Origin: Candidatus Fermentithermobacillaceae bacterium UBA3951
GTDB lineage: Bacteria > Bacillota > Sulfobacillia > Fermentithermobacillales > Fermentithermobacillaceae
NCBI GenBank assembly: GCA_002385465.1
Contig: DGDN01000052.1
Coordinates: 1-19,374, forward strand
Length of the DNA: 19,374 bases
Reading direction: 5' to 3'
A program made the translations under genes and the position numbers. Of the stretch, positions 12,744-19,374 are shown piece after piece. Each line of letters opens with the position of its first letter. The first letter of the stretch is position 1. The notes below the pieces were generated by a model. The model had not been told where the DNA came from. It searched no databases and saw nothing but the letters and a program-made list of their open reading frames with translations.

Positions 12744-14903
12744 ATGACCATCCTTACCGTAAACAACCTCACCAAGTACTTCGGTGCCCACACGGTCCTG
12801 AAGGACGTTTCTTTCACCGTGGGAGAAGGCGAAAGAGTCTGCGTCATCGGACGAAACGGCGAGGGAAAGACAACTCTCCTCCGCGTGCTGGCACATGAAA
12901 TGGAGCCCGACGGCGGTGAATTCGCCATAACGGGAAGGAGAAACTGGGGGTATCTCTCCCAGGATGTACCTACGTTCAGGGACACTGTCCTAAACGAGCT
13001 CCTTTCCTCGAGGCGCGACATCGTCGGGCTTTACAACAAGATGAGGGACCTGGAGGCGAAGATGGCAAGGGCCTCTCCGGCTGCGGACGGAGATAGCCGG
13101 AGCGGTTCCGCTGAGCTCGACCTGGATTCCCTTATGGATGAATATGCCCGCGTAACGACCAGGTTCGAAACCCTGGACGGTTATAACCTTGAGCACAAGG
13201 CGAAGGCAATCTTGGCGGGACTCGGGTTTACCCAGGACGCGTTTGCCAAGGAGACGAGCGTCCTCTCCGGAGGGGAGAAGCTGAGGCTCGCTCTCGCCAA
13301 ACTGCTCCTTCTCGAGCCCGACCTTCTCTTGCTCGATGAGCCCACCAACCACCTTGACCTTAGAGGTGTGGAGTGGCTTGAGGGTTTTCTGAAGGACTAC
13401 CCCGGCGCCGCACTGATCGTGAGCCACGACAGGTATTTCATCGACCGGGTGGCTACCAAGGTGCTGGAGCTTAGTGGGGGAGAAGGCCGCGTTTACTCGG
13501 GAAACTACTCTGCTTACCTCAAGCAACGAGAGATGGAACTCAAGTCGCAAGCCGAAGAGTACGAGCGCCAGCAAGCCCTCATTGCGCGCACGAAGGCGTT
13601 CATCCAGAAATGGAAGGCAACGCCCACGAGAAAAAAGCAGGCGGAGAGCCGTGAAAAGATGCTGGAGCGGCTGGAGATAATCGAGAAACCGAAGCGAGAA
13701 AATCGCAGCATGGGTGTGCGTTTTGAGATGGAAATGGAGTCAGGCGATGAAGTGCTGGAGCTTATTGACCTCGGGAAGGCTGTCCCCGTGGAACCTTCCG
13801 GCAAGAGGAGGCTTTGGAGAGATTTTTCGTGGCAGGTGAGACGCGGAGACCGAGTGGCCCTCATCGGCCCGAACGGATGCGGGAAGACAACTCTCCTGAA
13901 GTGCGTCGTGGGATTGGACGCGGATTACGAAGGAGAGATTAGGATAGGCCAAAACGTGGTCACCGGCTACTTCTCTCAGGGATTCCAAGACCTATGTGAC
14001 GAAAACACGGTCCTTCAAGAGGTAAGGTCTTTAGGTGTCGAGTATCAGGATGCCCGGGACCTCCTCGGAAGGTTCCTCTTCTCGGGAGATGAGGCCGAAA
14101 AGCAGGTTAAGGTCCTCTCGGGCGGAGAGAGAAACCGCTTGACCCTTGCCAAACTGGTACTCAGCAAGGCGAACTTCTTGCTCCTTGACGAGCCGACCAA
14201 CCACTTGGACATGGCTTCGAGGGAGGCGCTCGAGGGCGCCATAAAGGATTTCCCCGGCACCCTCCTGTTTGCGTCCCACGATAGATACTTCATTGATACC
14301 CTGGCGACCCACCTCTGGATATGGGACGGTGAGGTAATCCACATCTTTAAGGGAAGCTACTCTGAGTACCGGGCTAAAGTCGAGAGCGGAGAGGACATCT
14401 TATTTGAAGAGGAGCTTCCGTCCTTCGCGCTGAGGCGGAGGGGGAGGGGTCCTTCCGGGTCAGGAGACCGCCGGGGCGCGTCTTGGGAGTCAGGGCGACT
14501 CCGCTCAAGAGGGGCACAAGCGAGTGCTGCGGGCGGGGGACATCCTGGAGCCGCTATTCCGGGCAAGGCCGGCCACGCCCGTGGGAAAAGACGGTCCAAC
14601 GAGGATGAAAGCGCGGGCGATGGCGTGAAGGATGACCGGCAGAAAGCCGCTTCCCTCAAAAAGGCCCTCGCTCTCGAACTTTCTCGCCTCGAAAGCGAGA
14701 TAGAGGCCCTTGAACTCAGGAAGGAAGAACTGATCCGTATTTTCAACGATCCGTCTTCCTACCAAGACGCGGAGTCACTGCCCTGGAAAGAGTACGATAG
14801 CCTTGAGAAAGAGCTGGAGGTCCTGTACGGGCAGTGGGAAGCGCTGGTTGACCGGGTTGCAGGAACCTCTCGGGTCGAAGAGAAGACATCTAGTCAGGCA
14901 TAG
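12744..14903 (+). CDS. ABC-F family ribosome-associated ATPase
   Basis: ABC-F proteins bind the ribosomal E site and relieve stalling or give antibiotic protection. There are two ABC cassettes and no membrane domain: Walker A GRNGEGKTT (36-44) and GPNGCGKTT (375-383), LSGGE signatures at 174 and 458, and Walker B with catalytic Glu in LLLLDEPTNHLDL (194-206) and LLLDEPTNHLDM (479-490). The linker at about 255-325 is the long charged helical pair expected for contact with P-site tRNA. After the second cassette comes an Arg/Gly/Ser-rich low-complexity stretch (about 561-630), then a coiled-coil tail (about 635-705) like the Uup-type C-terminal domain. At 719 residues it is long for the family. 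ATG 12744 has GGAGG eight bases upstream. Whether it confers resistance cannot be judged. Confidence 0.94.
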   Translation: MTILTVNNLTKYFGAHTVLKDVSFTVGEGERVCVIGRNGEGKTTLLRVLAHEMEPDGGEFAITGRRNWGYLSQDVPTFRDTVLNELLSSRRDIVGLYNKMRDLEAKMARASPAADGDSRSGSAELDLDSLMDEYARVTTRFETLDGYNLEHKAKAILAGLGFTQDAFAKETSVLSGGEKLRLALAKLLLLEPDLLLLDEPTNHLDLRGVEWLEGFLKDYPGAALIVSHDRYFIDRVATKVLELSGGEGRVYSGNYSAYLKQREMELKSQAEEYERQQALIARTKAFIQKWKATPTRKKQAESREKMLERLEIIEKPKRENRSMGVRFEMEMESGDEVLELIDLGKAVPVEPSGKRRLWRDFSWQVRRGDRVALIGPNGCGKTTLLKCVVGLDADYEGEIRIGQNVVTGYFSQGFQDLCDENTVLQEVRSLGVEYQDARDLLGRFLFSGDEAEKQVKVLSGGERNRLTLAKLVLSKANFLLLDEPTNHLDMASREALEGAIKDFPGTLLFASHDRYFIDTLATHLWIWDGEVIHIFKGSYSEYRAKVESGEDILFEEELPSFALRRRGRGPSGSGDRRGASWESGRLRSRGAQASAAGGGHPGAAIPGKAGHARGKRRSNEDESAGDGVKDDRQKAASLKKALALELSRLESEIEALELRKEELIRIFNDPSSYQDAESLPWKEYDSLEKELEVLYGQWEALVDRVAGTSRVEEKTSSQA

Positions 14904-14938
14904 GCGATGCCGTTTCAACCTAGAGGAGGTCGCTCAAG

Positions 14939-15733
14939 ATGGAAGCTCCGGGAGCCAAGAACCCCTACATCGATTTGATACTCAAGCGGTCTACGGTGAG
15001 GTCGTTTACGGATCAGGATGTCTCCGATGAGATCATGGAGACTCTTGCGAGGGCCGCCCAGCAAGCGCCTTTTACCGGGCAGATGTATGCTTTCGTTTAC
15101 ACTCGTGACGCAGAGAAGAAAGAGGAGCTGTCGCGGTACCTGGGGAGGTTCATAGCCAAAGCTCCGGTGTTTGTGCTATTCTGCATGGACTTCCGGAAGC
15201 TTGAGAAGTTCATATCTTATAAAGGTAGAAAGAACAAGGCCAACGATGTCGAGATGCTCTTTTTGGGTATCCAGGACGTCTCTTACGCCGCAATGAACTT
15301 CGTTATGGCTGCAGAGGCTCTGGGCCTGGGTACCTGCTTCTTCGGTGGGGCGCCCATGATCGAGCCCGTGCTCAGCAAGATGTTTGGTCTGCCCGAACGA
15401 GTGTATCCTGTGGTCGGCATGGTTGTCGGTTACCCGGCTAAGAAAAGCCCGCCCAGGCCCAGGATACCGACTTCCTGCGTCCTCATGAAAGACGAGTACC
15501 ACGACCTATCTCAAGAGGAAATCGAAGAAGCAATGAAGATCATGGACGCAGGGCTTATCCGCGAAGGTTACTACGTGAACCTGGGCGCCAAGATCCCCAA
15601 GCCCGAAGAAGGCGAAGACGATGTGGATTACGACCGCTACGGGTGGAGCGAGCACATTTCCCGAAAATACGCGAGGCGCCACCCCGAACCCATAATAAAG
15701 GAATATCTGCGCCTTAAAGGTATAGTCATCTAA
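14939..15733 (+). CDS. Nitroreductase-family FMN-dependent oxidoreductase
   Basis: This family reduces nitro compounds, quinones or flavins with NAD(P)H using bound FMN. The N-terminal RSTVRSF phosphate-binding motif (17-23) and the AAQQAPFTGQ segment fit the fold, as do the GLGTCFFGG loop and VVGMVVGYPAKKSPPRPR near the end of the core domain, where FMN and dimer contacts lie. The 264-residue protein has about 75 extra C-terminal residues, acidic and then basic (YARRHPEPIIKEYLRLKG), as in NfsA/FRP-like members. The ATG has GAGGAGG at 14923-14929. It follows the ABC-F gene by 35 bases and may be cotranscribed with it. The physiological substrate is unknown. Confidence 0.88.
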   Translation: MEAPGAKNPYIDLILKRSTVRSFTDQDVSDEIMETLARAAQQAPFTGQMYAFVYTRDAEKKEELSRYLGRFIAKAPVFVLFCMDFRKLEKFISYKGRKNKANDVEMLFLGIQDVSYAAMNFVMAAEALGLGTCFFGGAPMIEPVLSKMFGLPERVYPVVGMVVGYPAKKSPPRPRIPTSCVLMKDEYHDLSQEEIEEAMKIMDAGLIREGYYVNLGAKIPKPEEGEDDVDYDRYGWSEHISRKYARRHPEPIIKEYLRLKGIVI

Positions 15734-15797
15734 GATCCGGCGGTAAGACCGAGCTGCAAGCGACACAATGACCGGCGAGCACAAAGAGGTGTTTCTA

Positions 15798-17072
15798 TTG
15801 AAGACTGAGAGGCTGTACTGGGAAGACCCCTTGGGACGTGATTTTGAGGCGAGGATCTTGGAGGTTATCGAATCAGGCGGTAGGCTTGGGGTTTTCTTAG
15901 ACCGCACTCTCTTTCACCCCGAAGGAGGAGGGCAACCTGCCGACAAGGGTTTCCTAACCCTCTTGTCAGGTGAAGCCGTGGTGGCCTTTGGGCGAAACGA
16001 CCTCAAGATCGAAGGGGTAATCGAGGAAGGAGAGAGGGTGCTCCACCTTCTCTCCGGTGAGGTATCCGCCGACAGGTTGCCCCACCGGCTTCCGGAGGTG
16101 CCCGAGGGGGGATGGGCTGTCAGAGGGACGATAGATTGGGAGCACCGGTTCGACCTCATGCAGCAGCACACCGGGCAGCACATCCTCTCCCGCGCCTTTG
16201 AGGAACTTCTTGATGCCCGCACGGTGGGTTTTCACCTGGGCAAAGACTACGTAAGCATCGATCTGGATATCCCCGCCCTCTCAGATGAAGCAAGGGACAG
16301 GGTGGAAGATAGGGCCAACCAGGTGGTTTTCCAAGACCTCCCCGTGTCGGGCCGGGAGTATCCGAAGGACCAATTGCCCGGTGGGATACGGGCCCGTTTC
16401 AACATAGACGCAGAGAATATACGTGTTGTCTCAGTAGGAGAGTACGATGCCTGCCCCTGCGGGGGTACCCATGTCGTGAGCTCTGGGCAGGTAGGGCTCA
16501 TTAAGGTAAACCAAGTTGACCGTGCCCACGGGGGAGTCCGTGTCTTATTCAGATGCGGAAAAAGGGCGCTCATCGACTACAGGGAAAAAGAACGCCTGCT
16601 TGGGCAAGCAGCAAGCGCCCTCTCCATGCCCCTCGGGGATGTCCCTCAGGCTGTCCAGTCCACCCTCGCCCGTCTTCGAGACCTCGAAAAGGATTTGGAG
16701 GAAGCCCACGAGGCCGTCCTGGACTTCCAGGTGGAAAGCCGCCTCCGGGCGCTTTCCGAGTCCGGCGAGTCTTTGGTAGTGGAGGCCTTTGAGTCGCTCG
16801 CGAGTGACCGGCTCAAGTACGCTGCGAAAAAGATAAGCGAATCTTCTGGGAAACTCACCGTCTGTTACTCTCTATCCCCCAGGTTTTCGGTTGTTGTTAT
16901 ATCGCCTTCCAATTCCCCCGATGCCCGGGACGTAGTCTCTAAGATCTCCTCCAGGTGGGGAGGTCGCGGGGGCGGGACGCCCGGCTACGCCCAGCTCGGG
17001 TCGAAGGAACCTCTTGCCGCGTCCTCTGAGGCGGTGACCTCTTCCATCAGAGAGATCGTTCAGAAGCTTTAA
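15798..17072 (+). CDS. AlaX-type alanyl-tRNA editing protein (with DHHA1-like C-terminal domain)
   Basis: AlaX proteins are free-standing relatives of the AlaRS editing domain that hydrolyse Ser- or Gly-tRNA(Ala). The N-terminal part has the LFHPEGGGQPADKG loop, the HTGQH zinc motif (H124 and H128) and CPCGGTH (C221 and H225), the four expected zinc ligands. The remaining roughly 190 residues include a helical region and a Gly-rich DHHA1-like end (GGRGGGTPGYAQLG), so this is the long AlaX class. The frame is open from ATG 15768, but that start lacks a ribosome binding site. TTG 15798 follows AGAGGTG (15785-15791) and gives MKTERLYWEDPLG, the usual AlaX opening, for 424 residues. It stands apart from alaS here. 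Confidence 0.9.
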   Translation: MKTERLYWEDPLGRDFEARILEVIESGGRLGVFLDRTLFHPEGGGQPADKGFLTLLSGEAVVAFGRNDLKIEGVIEEGERVLHLLSGEVSADRLPHRLPEVPEGGWAVRGTIDWEHRFDLMQQHTGQHILSRAFEELLDARTVGFHLGKDYVSIDLDIPALSDEARDRVEDRANQVVFQDLPVSGREYPKDQLPGGIRARFNIDAENIRVVSVGEYDACPCGGTHVVSSGQVGLIKVNQVDRAHGGVRVLFRCGKRALIDYREKERLLGQAASALSMPLGDVPQAVQSTLARLRDLEKDLEEAHEAVLDFQVESRLRALSESGESLVVEAFESLASDRLKYAAKKISESSGKLTVCYSLSPRFSVVVISPSNSPDARDVVSKISSRWGGRGGGTPGYAQLGSKEPLAASSEAVTSSIREIVQKL

Positions 17073-17098
17073 TCGTTCTCCGGGCGGCGGCTCACCCT

Positions 17099-17132
17099 CA
17101 GGCAGTCACGTATCAGGCTGCCTGCATATTAT
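17099..17132 (+). promoter_or_regulatory. Dyad and possible sporulation-type promoter before the repeat protein
   Basis: CAGGCAG (17099-17105) is repeated in inverse as CTGCCTG (17118-17124), directly followed by CATATTAT (17125-17132). With GTCACGTA at 17105-17112, exactly 12 bases upstream, this matches the sigma E pattern GTCATATT-N12-CATACAAT at five of eight and six of eight positions. No T-run follows, so the dyad is not a clear terminator of the preceding gene. The call is speculative. Confidence 0.25.
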
Positions 17133-17167
17133 GTCACCGAGGTACTCATAAGAGAGGTGACAGTGGG

Positions 17168-18790
17168 GTGAGCAACTGCATTAGCGCGTGTCTCGTGAAG
17201 GTCCTGCAGCAGCAGCTCCGGAGAATCGAGGCCAAACTCGACAATCCGCGGACCGGCCTGTGCGAGATAAAGTCTGAGGTGGCGGTAGTTGAGGGAGCTG
17301 TGACCGATCCGTGTTTTGGACTCAAGCAGATTGCCGAAGGTGTGGCGAATCTTGAGGATATTCTGGGTGACATAGACCCCGAGGAACTTGCCTGCGTGTT
17401 GGAAGCCATCCAGGATGGAGTCGAGCATATTGAGGCCAAACTGGACGATCCGTGCTTTGGTCTGGAAGAACTCAAGGTAGAGGTCAAACTCATAGAAGAA
17501 ACCGTCGAAGCCATAAAGGACATACTCAAGGACGGACTAAGAGACCGGCCCAAAGACGACTCTCTTGAAGAAGTCAAAGATCTGCTCGAAGAGCTCGCCG
17601 GGCAATTGGATGACATCGAGGATAAGCTGGACAGTCCGAAATCCGGCCTCGCGGAAATCAAAGACGAGGTAAAGAGGATCGAGGATAAGCTCGAAGGGCT
17701 TGACCTTGAAGACGTCCGCTGCCTGCTCAGGGACATCAAGGATGCGGTGGAGGACATCGAGGACGAGGTGGAGGATGAAGAGCACGGTCTCGCGGAGATC
17801 AAGGACGAGGTAAAGGAGATCGAGGACCGGCTCAAGGGGCTGGGTTTGGACGATATCCGCTGCCTGCTCGCCGATATCAAGGAGGCTGTGGATGACATTG
17901 AGGACCAGGTCGAGGATGAGGAGCACGGCCTGGAGGAGATCAAGAAGGAAATAAAAGACATCGAGTGCCTGCTAAAGGGCCTGAATGCTGAAGACCTAGA
18001 GTGTCTCTTGGGCCGGATCAAGGACACGGTAGGCGACATCGAGGACGCGATTGAGGATCCGGAGTTCGGGCTTCGCGAGATAAAGAAGGAGATCCGGGAT
18101 ATAGAATGCATTCTCAAAGAACTTGATGTTAGAGATATCCTGTGCCTGCTTGCGCGCATCAAGGCAGACATCTGCGACGTACAAGCCGCTCTCAACGACC
18201 CTTGCACGGGCCTTCTCGAGATCAAGAACGAGGTAAGGGATATCGAATGCAAGCTGGATAACCCCGAGTACGGACTTCAAGAAATCAAGCGCGAAGTCAG
18301 GGACATCGAGGATAAGCTCGATAACCCCGAATACGGTCTTCAGGAGATAAAAGCCGAGGTAAGGCAGATCCTAGAGGAGTGCCAGGGCGGGAACGGGAAT
18401 GGGCCGGCGGATCATGAGGCCATGACTTCAGGTCCCATGTTTAGAGCCAATCAAGCCAGTTCGGTCATCGTTCAGGTCCTTAACTACTTCAGCGAACCGG
18501 TAGAAGTGAGTATCTCGGTGCTGAACCTGCCCCTCAGCGGGACGAAGCAAGACGTCCCCGGGTCGCCGGTCGTGGTGACGGTCGATCCCGACGAAACCTT
18601 CGCCCAAGCATTCGACATATCCGATTCGGTCGCCTACGAGGTCCAGATTTTTACCGATAATCCACAATGGGTGAGGTACTGGTCCGGGTCTAGGACACAG
18701 CCCGCCAACGTCGCGCTTACTGCGAGCACCATCCTTCCCGAGAACATCGTGCTTCACGCCGACTTTGTAAGGCAGCCTCTTGCGCCATAG
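17168..18790 (+). CDS. Modular coiled-coil repeat protein with beta-rich C-terminal domain, function unknown
   Basis: The 540-residue protein starts at GTG 17168 behind GAGGTGA (17154-17160). Residues 30-402 consist of helical units that each begin with a Gly-Leu after a turn such as DNPEY, DPCF or DEEH. The Gly-Leu pairs fall at 30, 51, 98, 160, 207, 254, 301, 348, 369 and 390, so spacings are 21, 47, 62, then four of 47, then 21 and 21. The 21-residue unit has the pattern GLxEIKxEVxxIExKL plus a five-residue turn; the 47-residue unit adds 26 residues with a recurrent CLL. Cysteines recur at matching positions. After a Gly-rich hinge (about 406-414) comes a Cys-free, beta-rich domain (about 420-540) with no family I recognise. 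There is no signal peptide or membrane segment. Its isolated unit, Cys content and repeats recall spore-coat or structural proteins, but that is a guess. Confidence 0.85.
   Translation: MSNCISACLVKVLQQQLRRIEAKLDNPRTGLCEIKSEVAVVEGAVTDPCFGLKQIAEGVANLEDILGDIDPEELACVLEAIQDGVEHIEAKLDDPCFGLEELKVEVKLIEETVEAIKDILKDGLRDRPKDDSLEEVKDLLEELAGQLDDIEDKLDSPKSGLAEIKDEVKRIEDKLEGLDLEDVRCLLRDIKDAVEDIEDEVEDEEHGLAEIKDEVKEIEDRLKGLGLDDIRCLLADIKEAVDDIEDQVEDEEHGLEEIKKEIKDIECLLKGLNAEDLECLLGRIKDTVGDIEDAIEDPEFGLREIKKEIRDIECILKELDVRDILCLLARIKADICDVQAALNDPCTGLLEIKNEVRDIECKLDNPEYGLQEIKREVRDIEDKLDNPEYGLQEIKAEVRQILEECQGGNGNGPADHEAMTSGPMFRANQASSVIVQVLNYFSEPVEVSISVLNLPLSGTKQDVPGSPVVVTVDPDETFAQAFDISDSVAYEVQIFTDNPQWVRYWSGSRTQPANVALTASTILPENIVLHADFVRQPLAP
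17645..18397 (+). repeat. Tandem coding repeats of 141 bp (four units) then 63 bp (three units)
   Basis: Within the repeat protein, units begin at 17645, 17786, 17927 and 18068 (141 bases each), then at 18209, 18272 and 18335 (63 bases each). Two adjacent 63-base units share nearly the same peptide (LDNPEYGLQEIK), and the first two 141-base units are the most alike, which suggests recent duplication. Unit number could vary between strains by slippage or recombination. Confidence 0.85.
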
Positions 18791-18813
18791 GTTGGAAGGA
18801 TGCCTGAAGTCCA

Positions 18814-18839
18814 AAGGGGCGCTTCGCGAGGCGCCCCTT
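18814..18839 (+). terminator. Strong terminator hairpin after the repeat protein
   Basis: AAGGGGCGC (18814-18822) pairs perfectly with GCGCCCCTT (18831-18839) across an eight-base loop, 23 bases after the stop codon. The run beyond it is pyrimidine-rich (CCCTCTT) rather than pure T. It separates the repeat protein from the sigma factor region. Confidence 0.8.
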
Positions 18840-18953
18840 CCCTCTTGGCCTCGGAAACGGTCTAGTTACTTTGAGCCTCCGGCTTAGCCAACTTCCAATA
18901 GTCGCCCCTTGGGACCACTGGTAGAATGAGGCTGGATTTCTTTCGAGGTATCT

Positions 18954-18980
18954 TGAGACCTGTCTTGCCTTCCAGCCGTA
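18954..18980 (+). promoter_or_regulatory. ECF (SigW-like) promoter motif before the sigma factor gene
   Basis: TGAGAC (18954-18959) and CGTA (18977-18980) are separated by 17 bases, close to the TGAAAC-N16/17-CGTA pattern recognised by SigW-type ECF sigma factors. The predicted start near 18986 precedes AGGGGGA (19010-19016) and the GTG start. Autoregulation is common for ECF sigma genes. The rest of 18842-19026 shows no other feature. Confidence 0.5.
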
Positions 18981-19026
18981 TTCATGGGTGAAGGCCGGGT
19001 CGGTTTATCAGGGGGATTTCTTCCAG

Positions 19027-19354
19027 GTGGAAGACAGAAAGCTCATAGAGAGCGCCCAGCGAGGCGATAAAGACGCGTTCGCCACCCTGGTACAGAGATA
19101 CTATAGGAAAATATTCAACCTGGCTTACCGGATGACCGGCAATCGCGAGGATGCAATGGACGTAACGCAAGAAGTCCTCCTGAGAGCTTTCCGGGCGATT
19201 GCTTCCTTCCAGCCGGATAAGCCGTTTTTGCCTTGGATCTACAGGATTACTTGGAACATCTGCGCCGACAGGGGGAGGAAGATTGGTAGGACTCCGGCCG
19301 AGGAGTCAATAGACGACGGAAACACCGGTGCGTCGAGGCTTGCCAGTCCGATAC
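19027..19354 (+). CDS. ECF sigma factor, 3' truncated at the contig end
   Basis: The product begins VEDRKLIESAQRGDKDAF, then YYRKIFNLAYRMTGN, DAMDVTQEVLLRAFRAI (region 2.2, core RNA polymerase binding) and PFLPWIYRITWNICADRGRK (regions 2.3-2.4, -10 recognition), a clear extracytoplasmic-function sigma-70 pattern. About 109 codons are genuine; region 4 is missing because the sequence ends in adapter. GTG 19027 has AGGGGGA upstream; an in-frame GTG at 18988 is possible but lacks a ribosome binding site. The promoter motif upstream suggests autoregulation. Any anti-sigma partner would lie beyond the contig. The last codons encoded by the adapter (VSYTHL) are not real protein. Confidence 0.92.
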
Positions 19355-19373
19355 CTGTCTCTTATACACATCT
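19355..19373. other. Nextera/Tn5 mosaic-end sequencing adapter
   Basis: CTGTCTCTTATACACATCT is the exact 19-base Tn5 mosaic end used in Nextera libraries (one base, A, follows). At the extreme end of the sequence it is untrimmed adapter rather than genomic DNA. Confidence 0.98.
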
Positions 19374-19374
19374 A

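Noticed and set aside
17146..18252. Long minus-strand Ser-rich frame of 368 residues opposite the repeat protein
   Set aside because: It mirrors the acidic coiled-coil repeats on the + strand, lacks a credible start and is low-complexity; it is a shadow.

Overview
The window looks like chromosomal DNA of a GC-rich, spore-forming member of the Bacillota (Firmicutes). This is inferred from strong AGGAGG-type ribosome binding sites, frequent TTG/GTG starts, a tiny YjcZ-like sporulation peptide, and a gene set common in that phylum (RsgA, MATE, ABC-F, AlaX, ECF sigma). I see no rRNA, tRNA, CRISPR-Cas, phage genes or intact transposase. All clear genes are on the + strand except one HD-GYP gene at 6640-7905. 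The last 20 bases contain an exact Nextera/Tn5 mosaic-end adapter, so this is a contig end and the final gene is cut by the assembly, not by biology.

Layout: 1-121 is the tail of an unrecognised gene. 122-718 holds no convincing gene but is dense in inverted repeats. It looks like a long structured RNA or leader, on the + strand judging by its G-U pairs, ahead of rsgA (719-1876). A second leader (1877-2155) precedes a stand-alone amidase (2156-3610). Next come a YjcZ-like 30-residue peptide (3704-3796) with its ribosome binding site in a hairpin, a terminator, a structured leader (3897-4049) and a MATE transporter (4050-5489). A solitary PilT-type ATPase (5549-6565) converges on the GAF/HD-GYP gene. 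A remnant of an ABC-2 permease (7953-8462) precedes a promoter and an overlapping pair of soluble histidine kinase and OmpR-type regulator (8526-10366). A glutamate dehydrogenase (10518-11762) is followed 17 bases later by an unrecognised 165-residue protein.

12278-12743 is a gene-poor interval with short repeats set exactly 64 bases apart, then a promoter and a small upstream ORF leading into an ABC-F ATPase (12744-14903). A nitroreductase, an AlaX-type alanyl-tRNA editing protein and a 540-residue repeat protein follow. The repeat protein has strict 47- and 21-residue periods and a beta-rich C-terminal domain. After a strong terminator, a SigW-like promoter motif precedes a truncated ECF sigma factor gene.

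Functionally the set leans toward translation quality and ribosome work (RsgA, ABC-F, AlaX), signalling (HD-GYP, two-component pair, ECF sigma), nitrogen metabolism (amidase, glutamate dehydrogenase) and possibly the spore surface (YjcZ-like peptide, repeat protein). Most genes seem to be single units with their own leaders; only the kinase/regulator pair and the dehydrogenase/165-residue pair look like operons. The items most worth following up are the structured region 147-693, the 64-base-period repeats at 12301-12481, the ABC-F leader ORF and the 47/21-residue repeat protein.
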